Shown: positions 1 to 8,778 of the stretch, in pieces
Layout: every line of letters starts with the position of its first letter
Position numbering within the stretch: position 1 is the stretch's first letter
Source of the DNA: CAWHXG01 sp963833235
Lineage (GTDB): Bacteria > Pseudomonadota > Alphaproteobacteria > Rhodobacterales > Rhodobacteraceae
Direction: 5' to 3'
Length of the DNA: 64,000 nt
NCBI GenBank assembly: GCA_963833235.1
Contig: CAWHXG010000004.1
Coordinates: forward strand, 310,001 to 374,000
Program-made: the position numbers and the translations under genes
The notes under the pieces: generated by a model
The model's input: only the letters and a program-made list of their open reading frames with translations
Database searches by the model: none
What the model was told of the DNA's origin: nothing

Positions 1-1260
1 AAGGCCGCCGCCGAGACCGGCGCGACCATCGTGGCGATGGACATGGTGCCGCGGATCAGCCGGGCGCAGAAGATGGACGCGCTGAGCTCGATGGCCAACA
101 TCGCCGGCTACCGCGCGGTGATCGAGGCGGGCAGCAACTTCGGGCGGTTCTTCACCGGCCAGGTGACCGCCGCCGGCAAGGTGCCGCCCGCCAAGGTGCT
201 GGTGGTGGGCGCCGGCGTGGCGGGGCTGGCGGCGATCGGCACCTCGACCTCGCTGGGCGCGATCACCTATGCTTTCGACGTGCGGCCGGAGGTGTCGGAG
301 CAGATCGAGAGCATGGGCGCGGAATTCGTGTTCCTCGACTTCGAGGACACGCAGGACAGCTCGGGCTCGGGCGGCTATGCGGCGCCGTCCTCGCCGGAAT
401 TCCAGGAAAAGCAGCTTGCGAAGTTCCGCGAGATGGCGCCCGAGATCGACATCGTCATCACCACGGCGCTGATCCCGGGCCGCGACGCGCCGATCCTGTG
501 GACGAAGGACATGGTGGCGGCGATGAAGCCGGGCTCGGTGATCGTGGATCTTGCGGCGGAGCGCGGCGGCAACTGCGAGCTGACGGTGAAGGACGACAAG
601 ATCGTCAGCGACAACGGCGTGACCATCGTGGGCTACACCGATTTCCCCAGCCGGATGGCGGCGCAGTCGAGCACGCTCTATTCCACGAACGTGCGCCACA
701 TGATGGCTGATCTGACACCCGAGAAAGACGGTACGCTCAAGCACAACATGGACGACGACGTGATCCGCGGCGCCACCATCGCCCATGGCGGGGAGGTGAC
801 CTATCCGCCGCCGAAGCCGAAGGTGGCGGCCATCGCCGCGGCGAAGCCGAAGGAAAAGGTGAAGCCGCCTACGCTGGAGGAACGCAAGGCCGCCGAGGCC
901 GCCGCCTTCCGGGCCGCGACCCGCAGCCAGGTGACGCTGCTGGTGGCGGGCGCCGCGGTGATCGGCGCGATCGGGTTCTTCGCGCCGGCCAGCTTCATGT
1001 CGCATCTGATCGTCTTCGCGCTGGCCTGCTTCATAGGGTTCCAGGTGATCTGGAACGTCAGCCACGCGCTTCACACGCCCTTGATGGCGGTGACCAACGC
1101 GATCTCGGGGATCGTCATCCTGGGCGCGCTGCTGCAGGTAGGGTCGGGCAGTTTCCTTGTGGCGACGCTGGCCAGCATCTCGATCCTGATCGCGACCATC
1201 AACATCGTCGGCGGCTTCCTGGTGACGCGCCGGATGCTTGCCATGTTCCAGAAATCCTGA
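1..1260 (+). CDS. pntA: NAD(P) transhydrogenase subunit alpha PntA, 5' end outside window
   Basis: Alpha subunit of the proton-translocating transhydrogenase, which uses the proton gradient to move hydride from NADH to NADP+ at the inner membrane. The frame is open from base 1, so the N-terminus lies upstream; about 419 residues are visible against roughly 510-525 for whole fused PntA. Visible are the conserved DALSSMANIAGYRA segment, the dinucleotide-binding GAGVAGLAAIG, the ALIPGRDAP loop, then a Lys/Ala/Pro-rich linker and three hydrophobic helices. The NAD domain and membrane domain are thus fused in one chain, as in E. coli, and not split into PntAa and PntAb. The stop lies 13 bases before pntB, so the two are co-transcribed. 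Confidence 0.95.
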   Translation, partial: KAAAETGATIVAMDMVPRISRAQKMDALSSMANIAGYRAVIEAGSNFGRFFTGQVTAAGKVPPAKVLVVGAGVAGLAAIGTSTSLGAITYAFDVRPEVSEQIESMGAEFVFLDFEDTQDSSGSGGYAAPSSPEFQEKQLAKFREMAPEIDIVITTALIPGRDAPILWTKDMVAAMKPGSVIVDLAAERGGNCELTVKDDKIVSDNGVTIVGYTDFPSRMAAQSSTLYSTNVRHMMADLTPEKDGTLKHNMDDDVIRGATIAHGGEVTYPPPKPKVAAIAAAKPKEKVKPPTLEERKAAEAAAFRAATRSQVTLLVAGAAVIGAIGFFAPASFMSHLIVFALACFIGFQVIWNVSHALHTPLMAVTNAISGIVILGALLQVGSGSFLVATLASISILIATINIVGGFLVTRRMLAMFQKS

Positions 1261-1273
1261 AGGGCCCGACATC

Positions 1274-2728
1274 ATGAGCATCGGTCTTACCTCCGCGGCC
1301 TATATCGCCGCCGCGGTTCTGTTCATCCTGTCGCTGGGCGGCCTGTCGGGGCAGGAGAGCGCCAAGCGCGCCGTCTGGTACGGGATCGTCGGCATGGCGC
1401 TGGCGGTGGCGGCCACCGTCTTCGGGCCCGGCATGGGGCATCTCTTCATCGTCGGGCTGATGGTCGCCATCGGTGCTGCGGCGGGGGTGGTGGTGGCCAC
1501 CCGCGTCGGCATGACGGACATGCCGCAGCTGGTCGCGGCGCTGCACAGCTTCGTGGGGCTCGCGGCCGTCTTCATCGGGATCAACGCCGATCTGGAGCTG
1601 GGTCGCGTGATGGCCGCGAAGGCCGCGGTGCTGGCCGATCCGGCGGTGCAGCTGGCGGTGTTCCGGGGCTTCGCCGCGACGCTGGCGGAGAAGACCGGCG
1701 CCGAGATTAGGATCCTGCGCACCGAGGTGTTCCTAGGCGTCTTCATCGGCGCGGTGACCTTCACCGGCTCCATCGTCGCCTTCGGCAAGCTGGCCGGCAA
1801 GCTCGACGGCAAGCCGACGCAGCTGCCGGGCGGGCATCTGCTGAACGCGGGTGCGGGTCTGCTCTGCCTGTTCCTGGGCGTGCTCTACGTGGGCGGCGCG
1901 GGGATCTGGGCGATCCTGCTGATCGGGCTGATCGCGGGCTTCATCGGCTACCACCTGATCATGGGGATCGGCGGCGCCGACATGCCGGTGGTCGTCTCGA
2001 TGCTCAACAGCTATTCCGGCTGGGCGGCGGCGGCGATCGGCTTCACGCTGGGCAACGACCTGCTGATCGTCACCGGCGCGCTGGTCGGCTCTTCCGGCGC
2101 GATCCTCAGCTACATCATGTGCAAGGCGATGAACCGCAACTTCGTCAGCGTGATCCTTGGCGGCTGGGGCGGACCCTCGGGCGAGCAGATGGCGGTCGAG
2201 GGCGAGCAGGTCGCCATCGACGCCGATGGCGTCGCCGCGGCGCTGGACGACGCCGACAGCGTGGTGATCGTGCCCGGCTACGGCATGGCCGTGGCGCAAG
2301 CGCAGCAGAGCGTCAGCGAGTTGACCAAGCGGCTGCGGGCGCAGGGCAAGACCGTGCGCTTCGCCATCCACCCGGTGGCGGGGCGCCTGCCGGGGCACAT
2401 GAACGTGCTGCTGGCCGAGGCGCGGGTGCCCTATGACATCGTGCTGGAGATGGACGAGATCAACGAGGATTTCCCCTCGACCGACGTGGTCATCGTCATC
2501 GGCTCCAACGACATCGTGAACCCTGCCGCGCAGGACGACCCGAACTCTCCCATCGCCGGCATGCCGGTGCTGGAGGTGTGGAAGGCCAAGCAGGTGTTCG
2601 TATCGAAGCGCGGCCAAGGCACCGGGTATTCCGGCATCGAGAACCCGCTTTTCTATAAGGACAACACGCGGATGTTCTACGGCGACGCGAAGGCCTCGCT
2701 CGATGCGCTGCTGACCAAGGTCGCCTGA
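1274..2728 (+). CDS. pntB: NAD(P) transhydrogenase subunit beta PntB
   Basis: Beta subunit of the proton-translocating transhydrogenase, 484 residues, near the family norm. The first ~300 residues are a series of hydrophobic helices forming the proton channel. The C-terminal part is the NADP(H)-binding domain, with GYGMAVAQAQ near residue 340 and the closing RGQGTGYSGIENPLF and FYGDAK motifs. The ATG at 1274 is chosen because it begins the conserved membrane segment; the open frame runs 12 codons further up but overlaps pntA. It pairs with PntA at the inner membrane to supply NADPH. Confidence 0.96.
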   Translation: MSIGLTSAAYIAAAVLFILSLGGLSGQESAKRAVWYGIVGMALAVAATVFGPGMGHLFIVGLMVAIGAAAGVVVATRVGMTDMPQLVAALHSFVGLAAVFIGINADLELGRVMAAKAAVLADPAVQLAVFRGFAATLAEKTGAEIRILRTEVFLGVFIGAVTFTGSIVAFGKLAGKLDGKPTQLPGGHLLNAGAGLLCLFLGVLYVGGAGIWAILLIGLIAGFIGYHLIMGIGGADMPVVVSMLNSYSGWAAAAIGFTLGNDLLIVTGALVGSSGAILSYIMCKAMNRNFVSVILGGWGGPSGEQMAVEGEQVAIDADGVAAALDDADSVVIVPGYGMAVAQAQQSVSELTKRLRAQGKTVRFAIHPVAGRLPGHMNVLLAEARVPYDIVLEMDEINEDFPSTDVVIVIGSNDIVNPAAQDDPNSPIAGMPVLEVWKAKQVFVSKRGQGTGYSGIENPLFYKDNTRMFYGDAKASLDALLTKVA

Positions 2729-2749
2729 GCGCGAAGGAAGGACCCGGCC

Positions 2750-3055
2750 TTGAAATTCGCTGTCATTCTCGAGGATGCGCCGGATGCCGATCCGGGTATC
2801 CGCAAGACCCACATGGCCGCCCACCTGGCCTTCCTGGAGGCGAACGGCGACAGCATCCTGTCCGCGGGCCCGTTGCGGGACGCGGATGGGGCGGGCCAGG
2901 GCGGCCTCTGGCTCGTGGAGGCACATGACGCGTCCAGGGTCGAGGCGCTGGTGCGTGCCGATCCGTTCTGGCCCACGGGGCTGCGCAAGTCTGTGCGGGT
3001 GCTGGAATGGGTGCAGGTCTTCGCCGACGGCGCGCCAATTTCGCGGCCGGGATAG
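2750..3055 (+). CDS. YciI family protein
   Basis: A 101-residue protein of the YciI (muconolactone-isomerase-like, dimeric alpha/beta barrel) family. It has the usual KTHMAAHLAFLEANGD helix, the SAGPL strand and the C-terminal VRVLEWVQVFA strand. The proposed start is a TTG at 2750, preceded by a strong GAAGGAAGGA ribosome binding site; no ATG fits. It lies 21 bases after pntB in the same direction and may be read with it. Members of this family have no agreed biochemical role, so none is assigned. Confidence 0.85.
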   Translation: MKFAVILEDAPDADPGIRKTHMAAHLAFLEANGDSILSAGPLRDADGAGQGGLWLVEAHDASRVEALVRADPFWPTGLRKSVRVLEWVQVFADGAPISRPG

Positions 3056-3142
3056 CCCGGGTCGGCACGAAGGCTTTGCTTTCGCCTGCGCCGACGCCAC
3101 GTTAGGACGAACCAAAGAGACGGCAGGCAGCGGGTATCAGGC

Positions 3143-4417
3143 ATGATCGAGGACGAACCGCAGCGATACACGCTGGCCAACGAGCTGCACGCGCGGCCTT
3201 TCCCGGCGTTGCAAGCGCCCTGCCGCGCCGCCAGCGTCGCGATCATGTCGCCCGACGGGGCGGGCCGCGATAAGGGTCTGGACCGGGCGCATCTGCTGGC
3301 CCTTCTCGATCGGTTCGGCGCGCAGCATCCGCAACCCGATGCCACCCATTTCTACGGAGAGGTCGGCCGGTACCGGCTGAAATGGGAGAGCCATACCGAG
3401 TTCATGACCTACACGCTCTTCGCCGACGGCGTGGCGGAGCGGCCCTTCGACGGCTCCACCTTCCACGCCTTCCCCGAGGCGTGGCTGGATGCGGCGCCGG
3501 GGCAGCGGGTGACCTCTTCGCTGATCCGCGTCGAGGTGATGGACGACGTCGACCTCGTCATCGGCAAGCTCTCGAACTGGTTCGTGGCCGAAAGCCTCGC
3601 GATCAGCGAGGTCGTCGACCGGACGGCCCTGGTGGCCAGCGACTTCCGCATCGACCCGGCCGGGCACATCCGCATGGCCGTCTTCGTCCAGCCCGATCTG
3701 GGGCCCCGCCGGGTGGGCCGGATCGTGCAACGCCTGGCCGAGATCGAGGATTACAAGAGCATGTCGATGCTGGGGCTCGCTACCGCCCGGCAACTCGCCC
3801 CGCGCATCAACGCCATCGAGGGCAAGCTCTCGCATCTGGTCGGCGACATGACCGGCACCGTGACGAAGCCCGAGGAGACGCTGAAGGAGCTTCTGCAGAT
3901 CGCCGCCGATCTCGAGAACCTGGCCGCCAAGTCATCGTTCCGCTTCGGCGCGACGGGCGCCTACGAGGCGCTGGTGAGCCAGCGGATCGACGTCATGCGC
4001 GAAGGGCGGTTCAACGGCCGGCAGACCTTCGGCGAGTTCATGATGCGGCGCTTCGACCCGGCGATGCGCACGGTCAAGTCCGCCGAGGCCCGGCTGGGCT
4101 CGATCGCCAACAGGGCCATCCGTGCGGGCGACCTCTTGCGTACGCGCGTGGACGTGGAGCGATCGGCCGAGAACCAGATGCTGCTGGAAAGCATGGACAG
4201 GCGGGCCGACCTGCAGCTGCGCCTGCAGCAGACGGTGGAGGGGCTGAGCGTGGTGGCGATCAGCTACTACGCGGTGAACCTCGCGGTGAACATCCTCGCC
4301 CCGCTCAGCGAGCAGGGCGAGATCACCAAGGTCGAGCTGACGGCGATCGCTACGCCGGTTGTCTTCCTGGCCGTGTGGTTTCTTGTGCGGCGGATCCGGA
4401 ACGCCGTGGTTCACTGA
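3143..4417 (+). CDS. DUF3422 family membrane protein
   Basis: A 424-residue protein matching the DUF3422 family by its opening RYTLANELHARPFP motif and overall length. A long soluble region with helical, coiled-coil-like stretches (about residues 200-360) is followed by two C-terminal hydrophobic helices (VVAISYYAVNLAVNIL and TPVVFLAVWFLV), so it is probably membrane-anchored by its C-terminus. The family's function is unknown. Its last 68 bases overlap the 3' end of the convergent YeeE/YedE gene, so neither gene has room for a separate terminator. Confidence 0.88.
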   Translation: MIEDEPQRYTLANELHARPFPALQAPCRAASVAIMSPDGAGRDKGLDRAHLLALLDRFGAQHPQPDATHFYGEVGRYRLKWESHTEFMTYTLFADGVAERPFDGSTFHAFPEAWLDAAPGQRVTSSLIRVEVMDDVDLVIGKLSNWFVAESLAISEVVDRTALVASDFRIDPAGHIRMAVFVQPDLGPRRVGRIVQRLAEIEDYKSMSMLGLATARQLAPRINAIEGKLSHLVGDMTGTVTKPEETLKELLQIAADLENLAAKSSFRFGATGAYEALVSQRIDVMREGRFNGRQTFGEFMMRRFDPAMRTVKSAEARLGSIANRAIRAGDLLRTRVDVERSAENQMLLESMDRRADLQLRLQQTVEGLSVVAISYYAVNLAVNILAPLSEQGEITKVELTAIATPVVFLAVWFLVRRIRNAVVH

Positions 4418-5438
4418 CGCCCGGCAGCGCGGCGGCCAGACGGCCGCCCGCGACGATAGCGGCCAGCGCCAGGATTGCCGCGACAGAGAGGGTCGAGACG
4501 CCCGCGAGCCCCGCGCCCACGGTGCAGCCGCCCGCCAGCACCCCGCCGGCGCCCATCAGCATTGCGCCTGCGAGGTAACGGCCGGTCTGGGCGGGGCTCT
4601 CGAAGCTCTGCCAGCGGAATTGGCCCGCCGCCAGCGCCGCGATGCCGCCGCCCGCCACGACGCCCCCGAAGAGGCCGACGCCGAAGCCTGCCGCGACAGA
4701 CGTGGAAGCGATGGCCCAGAACAGCGTTTCCGCGGCTGGCAGCGTGAACGAGAGGCTCTCGAACGCGATGGGATCGAAATCGTCGGCCAGCACCAGGCCG
4801 GTCCCGATCCAGGCGGCGGGCACCAGCAGGCCGAGCGCCGCGGCCATGGCGAGGGGCAGGGGCCGGACGCCGCTGCGCCAGACGAAGGCGGCGGCGGCCA
4901 ACGCCAGCGCGCCGGTCCAGAGCAGCGGCCCGCCGGGAAGCGCGCCCAGCCCGGCCGCCTCGCCAAGCGGCAGAGTGGGCGCGCCAAGGGCCAACCGCAG
5001 CGGGGCCAGCACCCCTTTCAGCGTGGCATGGGCGGCGATGGCGAAGACCACGAGCACCGCAAGCGCCCGCAGGTTGCCGCCGCCCGAGAGCACCGCGAGC
5101 CGCGAGACGCAGCCTCGGGTCAGCACCATCCCGGCGCCGAACATCAGCCCGCCCGCGACGATGGCGAGCCATGGCAGGTCGGGCGCCAGGAAGCGGTGCC
5201 CGGCGAAGTCTATCCAGCCGGCGGCGACGGCGGCCTGGGTGCCGAGCAGCGCCGCGGCGAGGGCTGTCAGCCAGATGCCGGCAGCCTCGCGCCGTTCGCC
5301 CGCAGGGCCGGCGACCGCGCGGCGCAGGCAGAAGCGGGTGCGTTGGCCGAGCACGCCGAAGGCAAGGCCGAGGAGCAGGCCGAGCAGCAGCGAGGCGCCG
5401 CGCGGGTCCGTCCAGTCGAGGCCGAGTTGTTCGAACAT
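4350..5438 (-). CDS. YeeE/YedE family sulfur-transport membrane protein
   Basis: A 362-residue polytopic membrane protein of the YeeE/YedE (TsuA-like) family, implicated in thiosulfate or other sulfur-compound uptake. The family's conserved cysteines are all present in context: RTRFCLRRA near residue 35, TRGCVSRL near 105, and GGCTVGAGL near 320. The open frame extends far upstream without a stop, but the ATG at 5438 starts the family's usual MFEQLGLDW-like N-terminus. The 3' end overlaps the convergent DUF3422 gene by 68 bases. No sulfurtransferase or other sulfur gene lies beside it, so the substrate is inferred from the family only. Confidence 0.88.
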   Translation of the reverse strand: MFEQLGLDWTDPRGASLLLGLLLGLAFGVLGQRTRFCLRRAVAGPAGERREAAGIWLTALAAALLGTQAAVAAGWIDFAGHRFLAPDLPWLAIVAGGLMFGAGMVLTRGCVSRLAVLSGGGNLRALAVLVVFAIAAHATLKGVLAPLRLALGAPTLPLGEAAGLGALPGGPLLWTGALALAAAAFVWRSGVRPLPLAMAAALGLLVPAAWIGTGLVLADDFDPIAFESLSFTLPAAETLFWAIASTSVAAGFGVGLFGGVVAGGGIAALAAGQFRWQSFESPAQTGRYLAGAMLMGAGGVLAGGCTVGAGLAGVSTLSVAAILALAAIVAGGRLAAALPGVSEPRRSGSAAQETTRPGRQPA

Positions 5439-5748
5439 GGCGCTGATCCCTTTTGTAGCCGGTCGCTCGGATATGGGGCGCCGGGCGGTGCGGCAAGGGT
5501 TGCCCGGCGCCGGGAGCGGACCTTGCGGAAGGCGCGCGTTCGCGCTGCGCCGCGCGTGCGGAACAGGGGTTCGCGCGCGGCGGAGTGGCGCGGCCGCCCG
5601 TTCCGCAAGCGCCCCGCGTGGCAGGCCGGCGTCCTTTTCCACGGATCGGCCCGGGCTGGCGCGGCAGGGGCATCGGCAGGCTGGCGCCGGGGCCGGGCCG
5701 GGCGTAGGCTCGGGGCCGACCCCGTCCACCCGAAAGGCCCAAGCTCCC
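5439..5748. other. Divergent intergenic region, YeeE / M20 amidohydrolase
   Basis: A 310-base region between two divergently transcribed genes. It should contain both promoters, but I see no convincing -35/-10 pair or operator. The long open frames crossing it on both strands are a product of the high G+C and show no protein-like composition. Confidence 0.5.
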
Positions 5749-6912
5749 ATGCCGATCAAGAACCGTTTCGCCGAGATGCTGCCCGAGATCACTGCTTGGC
5801 GGCGCGACATCCATGCCCATCCCGAACTGCTGTTCGAGACGCACCGGACGGCGGCGCTGGTGGCGGAGAAGTTGCGGGCGTTCGGCTGCGACGAGGTGGC
5901 CGAGGGGATCGGCGGCACCGGCGTGGTGGGGCTGATCCGCGGGCGCAGCACCAGCTCGGGGCGTACCATCGGGCTGCGCGCCGACATGGACGCGCTGCCG
6001 ATCCTGGAGGCGACGGGCGCGCCGCATGCCTCGACCGTGCCCGGCGCGATGCATGCCTGCGGCCATGACGGGCACACCGCGATGCTGCTGGGTGCCGCGC
6101 AATACCTTGCCGAGACACGGAATTTCGACGGGACCGTGGCGGTGATCTTCCAGCCGGCGGAAGAGGGCGGCGGCGGCGCCAAGGTGATGATCGACGATGG
6201 CCTGCTGCAGCGATTTCCGATGGAGGAGGTCTACGGGATGCACAACATGCCGGGGCTGCCGCTTGGTTCCTTCGCGATCCGTCCGGGGCCGTTCTTTGCC
6301 GCGACGGACGAGTTCACCCTGGTCGTGGAAGGCCGCGGCGGGCATGCGGCCAAGCCCCACGACACGATCGACACGACCCTGATCGCGAGCCATATCGTCG
6401 TTGCATTACAAAGCATTGCAAGCCGGAACGTCGACCCCGTGGGGCAGATCGTGGTGAGCGTCACCAGCTTCGAGACGGAGAGCAAGGCCTACAACGTGAT
6501 CCCGCCGCGCGCGACGCTGAAGGGCACCGTGCGGACGCTCGACGAGGGCGTGCGCGACCTGGCGCAGGCGCGGCTGATCGCGCTGGCCAGCGGCACCGCG
6601 GAGGCCTTCGGCGGGCAATGCGCGGTCGACTATCGCCGGGGCTATCCGGTGATGGCAAATGCCGGGGAACAAACGGAATTTGCCGCGGACGTGGCGCGGC
6701 GCGTCGCCGGGGACTGCGCCGATGCGCCGCTGATCATGGGCGGCGAGGATTTCGCCTACATGCTGCAGGAACGCCCCGGGGCCTACATCCTCGTCGGCAA
6801 CGGCGACACCGCGATGGTGCACCACCCGGAATACGATTTCGACGACGAGGCGATGCCGGCGGGGTGCTCGTGGTGGGCGGAGATCGTGGAGCAGCGGCTG
6901 CCCGCGTCCTGA
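5749..6912 (+). CDS. M20 family amidohydrolase (hippurate-hydrolase-like)
   Basis: A 387-residue metallo-amidohydrolase of the M20D group (hippurate hydrolase, IAA-amino-acid hydrolase, N-acyl-amino-acid hydrolase). Metal-binding motifs are intact: HACGHDGHTAMLLGAA near residue 103, PAEEGGGG near 140, and HGxGGHAA-like RGGHAAKPH near 200 at the dimerisation domain. The final GGEDFAYM motif supplies the last metal ligand. The ATG at 5749 opens the usual MLPEITAWRRDIHAHPEL helix; upstream sequence in frame is low-complexity and not conserved. It stands alone between divergent and convergent neighbours. The substrate cannot be told from sequence. Confidence 0.92.
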   Translation: MPIKNRFAEMLPEITAWRRDIHAHPELLFETHRTAALVAEKLRAFGCDEVAEGIGGTGVVGLIRGRSTSSGRTIGLRADMDALPILEATGAPHASTVPGAMHACGHDGHTAMLLGAAQYLAETRNFDGTVAVIFQPAEEGGGGAKVMIDDGLLQRFPMEEVYGMHNMPGLPLGSFAIRPGPFFAATDEFTLVVEGRGGHAAKPHDTIDTTLIASHIVVALQSIASRNVDPVGQIVVSVTSFETESKAYNVIPPRATLKGTVRTLDEGVRDLAQARLIALASGTAEAFGGQCAVDYRRGYPVMANAGEQTEFAADVARRVAGDCADAPLIMGGEDFAYMLQERPGAYILVGNGDTAMVHHPEYDFDDEAMPAGCSWWAEIVEQRLPAS

Positions 6913-6934
6913 GCCTTTCGGGCCGAAAACGGGC

Positions 6935-6988
6935 GTCGGCCCGGCGTCGGCCTTCGGTCGGCCTTGTGTCGGACCCCTGCGCGCGGTC
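6935..6988 (+). repeat. Phased GTCGG element, copy 1
   Basis: Four GTCGG motifs start at 6935, 6946, 6957 and 6968, exactly 11 bases apart, and are followed by ACCCCTGCGCGCGGT. A second copy with the same phasing and the same 3' tail lies at 18933-18986. Between motifs the sequence varies, so the spacing and the tail are what is conserved. Here it lies just after the M20 gene, between convergent genes. Confidence 0.8.
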
Positions 6989-7026
6989 CCGGGCGGGTTG
7001 CGCAACATTTGGGGCGAGGCGGCACC

Positions 7027-7332
7027 TCAGGCGACGGAGGGCCGATATGCCGCCGCTTCCGTGGATTGCGGCAGGGATGCGGCCACTGCGCCGCCGCCTG
7101 CGCCCCGCCGCCCCGCGCCGCGCGGGTGCCAGGCGCGCCACGCATGGAGCAGATTGATCGGCAGCAGCATCGCGTGTGTCATCAGGATCAATCCGGCCTC
7201 GGCGTGGAGCGCGTAGGCGATGAAGGCCATGTTGGCGATGGCCGAGCCGGGGCGGAACCAGCGCATGTCGCTGGCCCCGGCCGAGAGGATCACCGCGAAG
7301 GCCGCGCCGAGATATCCGAGCCATTCCATCAT
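7027..7332 (-). CDS. Small membrane protein of unknown function
   Basis: A 101-residue protein with two or three hydrophobic stretches (WLGYLGAAFAVILSAG, IANMAFIAYAL, LILMTHAMLLPINLLHAW) and a Gly/Ala-rich tail. The two consecutive ATG codons at 7332 and 7329 are both possible starts. It resembles the short inner-membrane proteins of about 80-100 residues ending in a LLPINL-type helix, whose function is not known. No operon partner is evident; moaA follows upstream on the same strand after 270 bases. Confidence 0.6.
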   Translation of the reverse strand: MMEWLGYLGAAFAVILSAGASDMRWFRPGSAIANMAFIAYALHAEAGLILMTHAMLLPINLLHAWRAWHPRGAGRRGAGGGAVAASLPQSTEAAAYRPSVA

Positions 7333-7481
7333 CCGCCTCCCGCCGCGCCGGTGCCGCCCGATTGCGGGCCCGGGCGCTTCTTACTTTTGGATTAAGCGAC
7401 GGAAGGCGGCGGGCACAGTCCGGGAAACCGGACCGTGGGCCCGGGCGGTGGCGGCGGCGGTGGCCGGAGCTGGGCCTATGT

Positions 7482-7596
7482 GGGGAGGTCCTCGGGTCGG
7501 GCCCGAGGGTGACCTGTCTGCCGGGCGGTGGCGCGGGCGGGGGGAGGTGCACGGGTCGGGCCCGAGGATGCCCTGTCTGCCGGCGGCGGCGCGGCG
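7482..7596. repeat. Two tandem 59-base repeats carrying a CCTCGGG palindrome
   Basis: The block beginning GGGGAGGT at 7482 recurs at 7541, giving a 59-base period with a few substitutions. Each unit contains the core GGGTCGGGCCCGAGG and the phrase CCTGTCTGCCGG. In the first unit the core is a perfect hairpin, CCTCGGG-tcggg-CCCGAGG. The core matches the palindromic CCTCGGG(N)CCCGAGG repeats scattered between genes in many alphaproteobacteria. It occupies the stretch just past the moaA stop codon and may terminate moaA. Confidence 0.75.
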
Positions 7597-7601
7597 CTGG
7601 C

Positions 7602-8645
7602 CTAGCCGCCGGTGTGGCTCATGTGGCGGGTCATCTGGCCGCGCACCCGTGGCGGTACCGGTCCGGCCTGGCGGGCGTAGTCGAAATCGTGGCCCTTGGG
7701 CTTGCGGGCGATGGCGGCGCGGATCGCGGCGTGGAGCGGCGCGTCGCTTTGCGGATGGTCGCGCAGCGGCGCGCGCAGGTCGGCCTCGTCTTCCTGGCCG
7801 AGGCACTGGAAGAGCTGGCCGGTGCAGGTGAGCCGCACGCGGTTGCAGCTTTCGCAGAAGTTGTGGGTGAGCGGCGTGATGAAGCCGATCTTCTGGCCGG
7901 TCTCGCCGAGGCGCACGTAGCGGGCGGGGCCGCCGGAGCGTTCGTCGCTTTCCGTCAGGGTGTAACGCGTGGCGAGGCGGGCGCGCAGGTCGCTCACCGG
8001 CCAGTACTGGCCGGGGCGATCCTCGTTGCCGATGTCGCCCATGGGCATGACCTCGATGAAGGTGAGGTCGAGGTCGTTCGCGGCGGCCCATTCGACGAGA
8101 GGGAATAGCTCGTCCTCGTTCTGGCCCTTCAGGGCGACGGTGTTGATCTTGACCCGCAGGCCGGCTTCGCGGGCGGCGTCGATGCCGGCCAGCACCTGCG
8201 GCAGGCGCCCCCAGCGGGTGATCGCGGCGAAACGGTCGGCGTCGAGCGTGTCGAGCGAGACGTTGACGCGAGCCACGCCGGCGGCGGCGAGATCGGCGGC
8301 GAAGCGGGCCAGCTGCGAGCCGTTGGTGGTCAGCGTCAGCTCGGCCAGCCGGCCGCTTTCCAGATGCCGGGACATGGCGCGGAAGAAGGTGAGGATGTCG
8401 CGCCGCACCAGCGGCTCGCCGCCGGTGATGCGCAGCTTGGCGACGCCGAGGTGGATGAAGGCGGAGCAGAGGCGATCCAGCTCTTCGAGGGAGAGCAGCT
8501 CGCGCTTGGGCAGGAAGGTCATGTTCTCCGACATGCAGTAGACGCAGCGGAAATCGCAGCGGTCGGTGACCGAGACGCGCAGGTAGGTGATGGCCCGGGC
8601 GAAGGGATCGATCAGGGGCGCCGGCTGGTGCTGGGTATCGAGCAT
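7602..8645 (-). CDS. moaA: GTP 3',8-cyclase MoaA
   Basis: Radical SAM enzyme making the first molybdenum-cofactor intermediate, (8S)-3',8-cyclo-7,8-dihydroguanosine 5'-triphosphate, from GTP. At 347 residues it is close to the family length. The SAM-cluster motif CDFRCVYC lies near residue 30, RITGGEP near 78, and the second [4Fe-4S] cluster ligands near residue 265 in CESCNRVRLTCTGQLFQC. The chain ends with the Gly-Gly dipeptide needed for activity. The ATG at 8645 is chosen as the start of the first conserved segment, since the frame is open much further upstream. No other moa gene is near it. Confidence 0.96.
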   Translation of the reverse strand: MLDTQHQPAPLIDPFARAITYLRVSVTDRCDFRCVYCMSENMTFLPKRELLSLEELDRLCSAFIHLGVAKLRITGGEPLVRRDILTFFRAMSRHLESGRLAELTLTTNGSQLARFAADLAAAGVARVNVSLDTLDADRFAAITRWGRLPQVLAGIDAAREAGLRVKINTVALKGQNEDELFPLVEWAAANDLDLTFIEVMPMGDIGNEDRPGQYWPVSDLRARLATRYTLTESDERSGGPARYVRLGETGQKIGFITPLTHNFCESCNRVRLTCTGQLFQCLGQEDEADLRAPLRDHPQSDAPLHAAIRAAIARKPKGHDFDYARQAGPVPPRVRGQMTRHMSHTGG

Positions 8646-8778
8646 GGGGGCGAAGGTATCGCGGCAAGGGGGGGGCGGCAAGCGGCGTGCGGACGCGGCG
8701 GCCCACGGTTGCCAAGATGTGCACCGGCTTTTAGGAATTCCGGGCGTATGCGTCATGGTATTGGGGTGAGGGTGCGTC

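Noticed and set aside
4411..6393. A 660-residue minus-strand open frame
   Set aside because: Arg/Pro/Ala-rich shadow over the YeeE/YedE and M20 genes, with no motif. High G+C makes such frames common.
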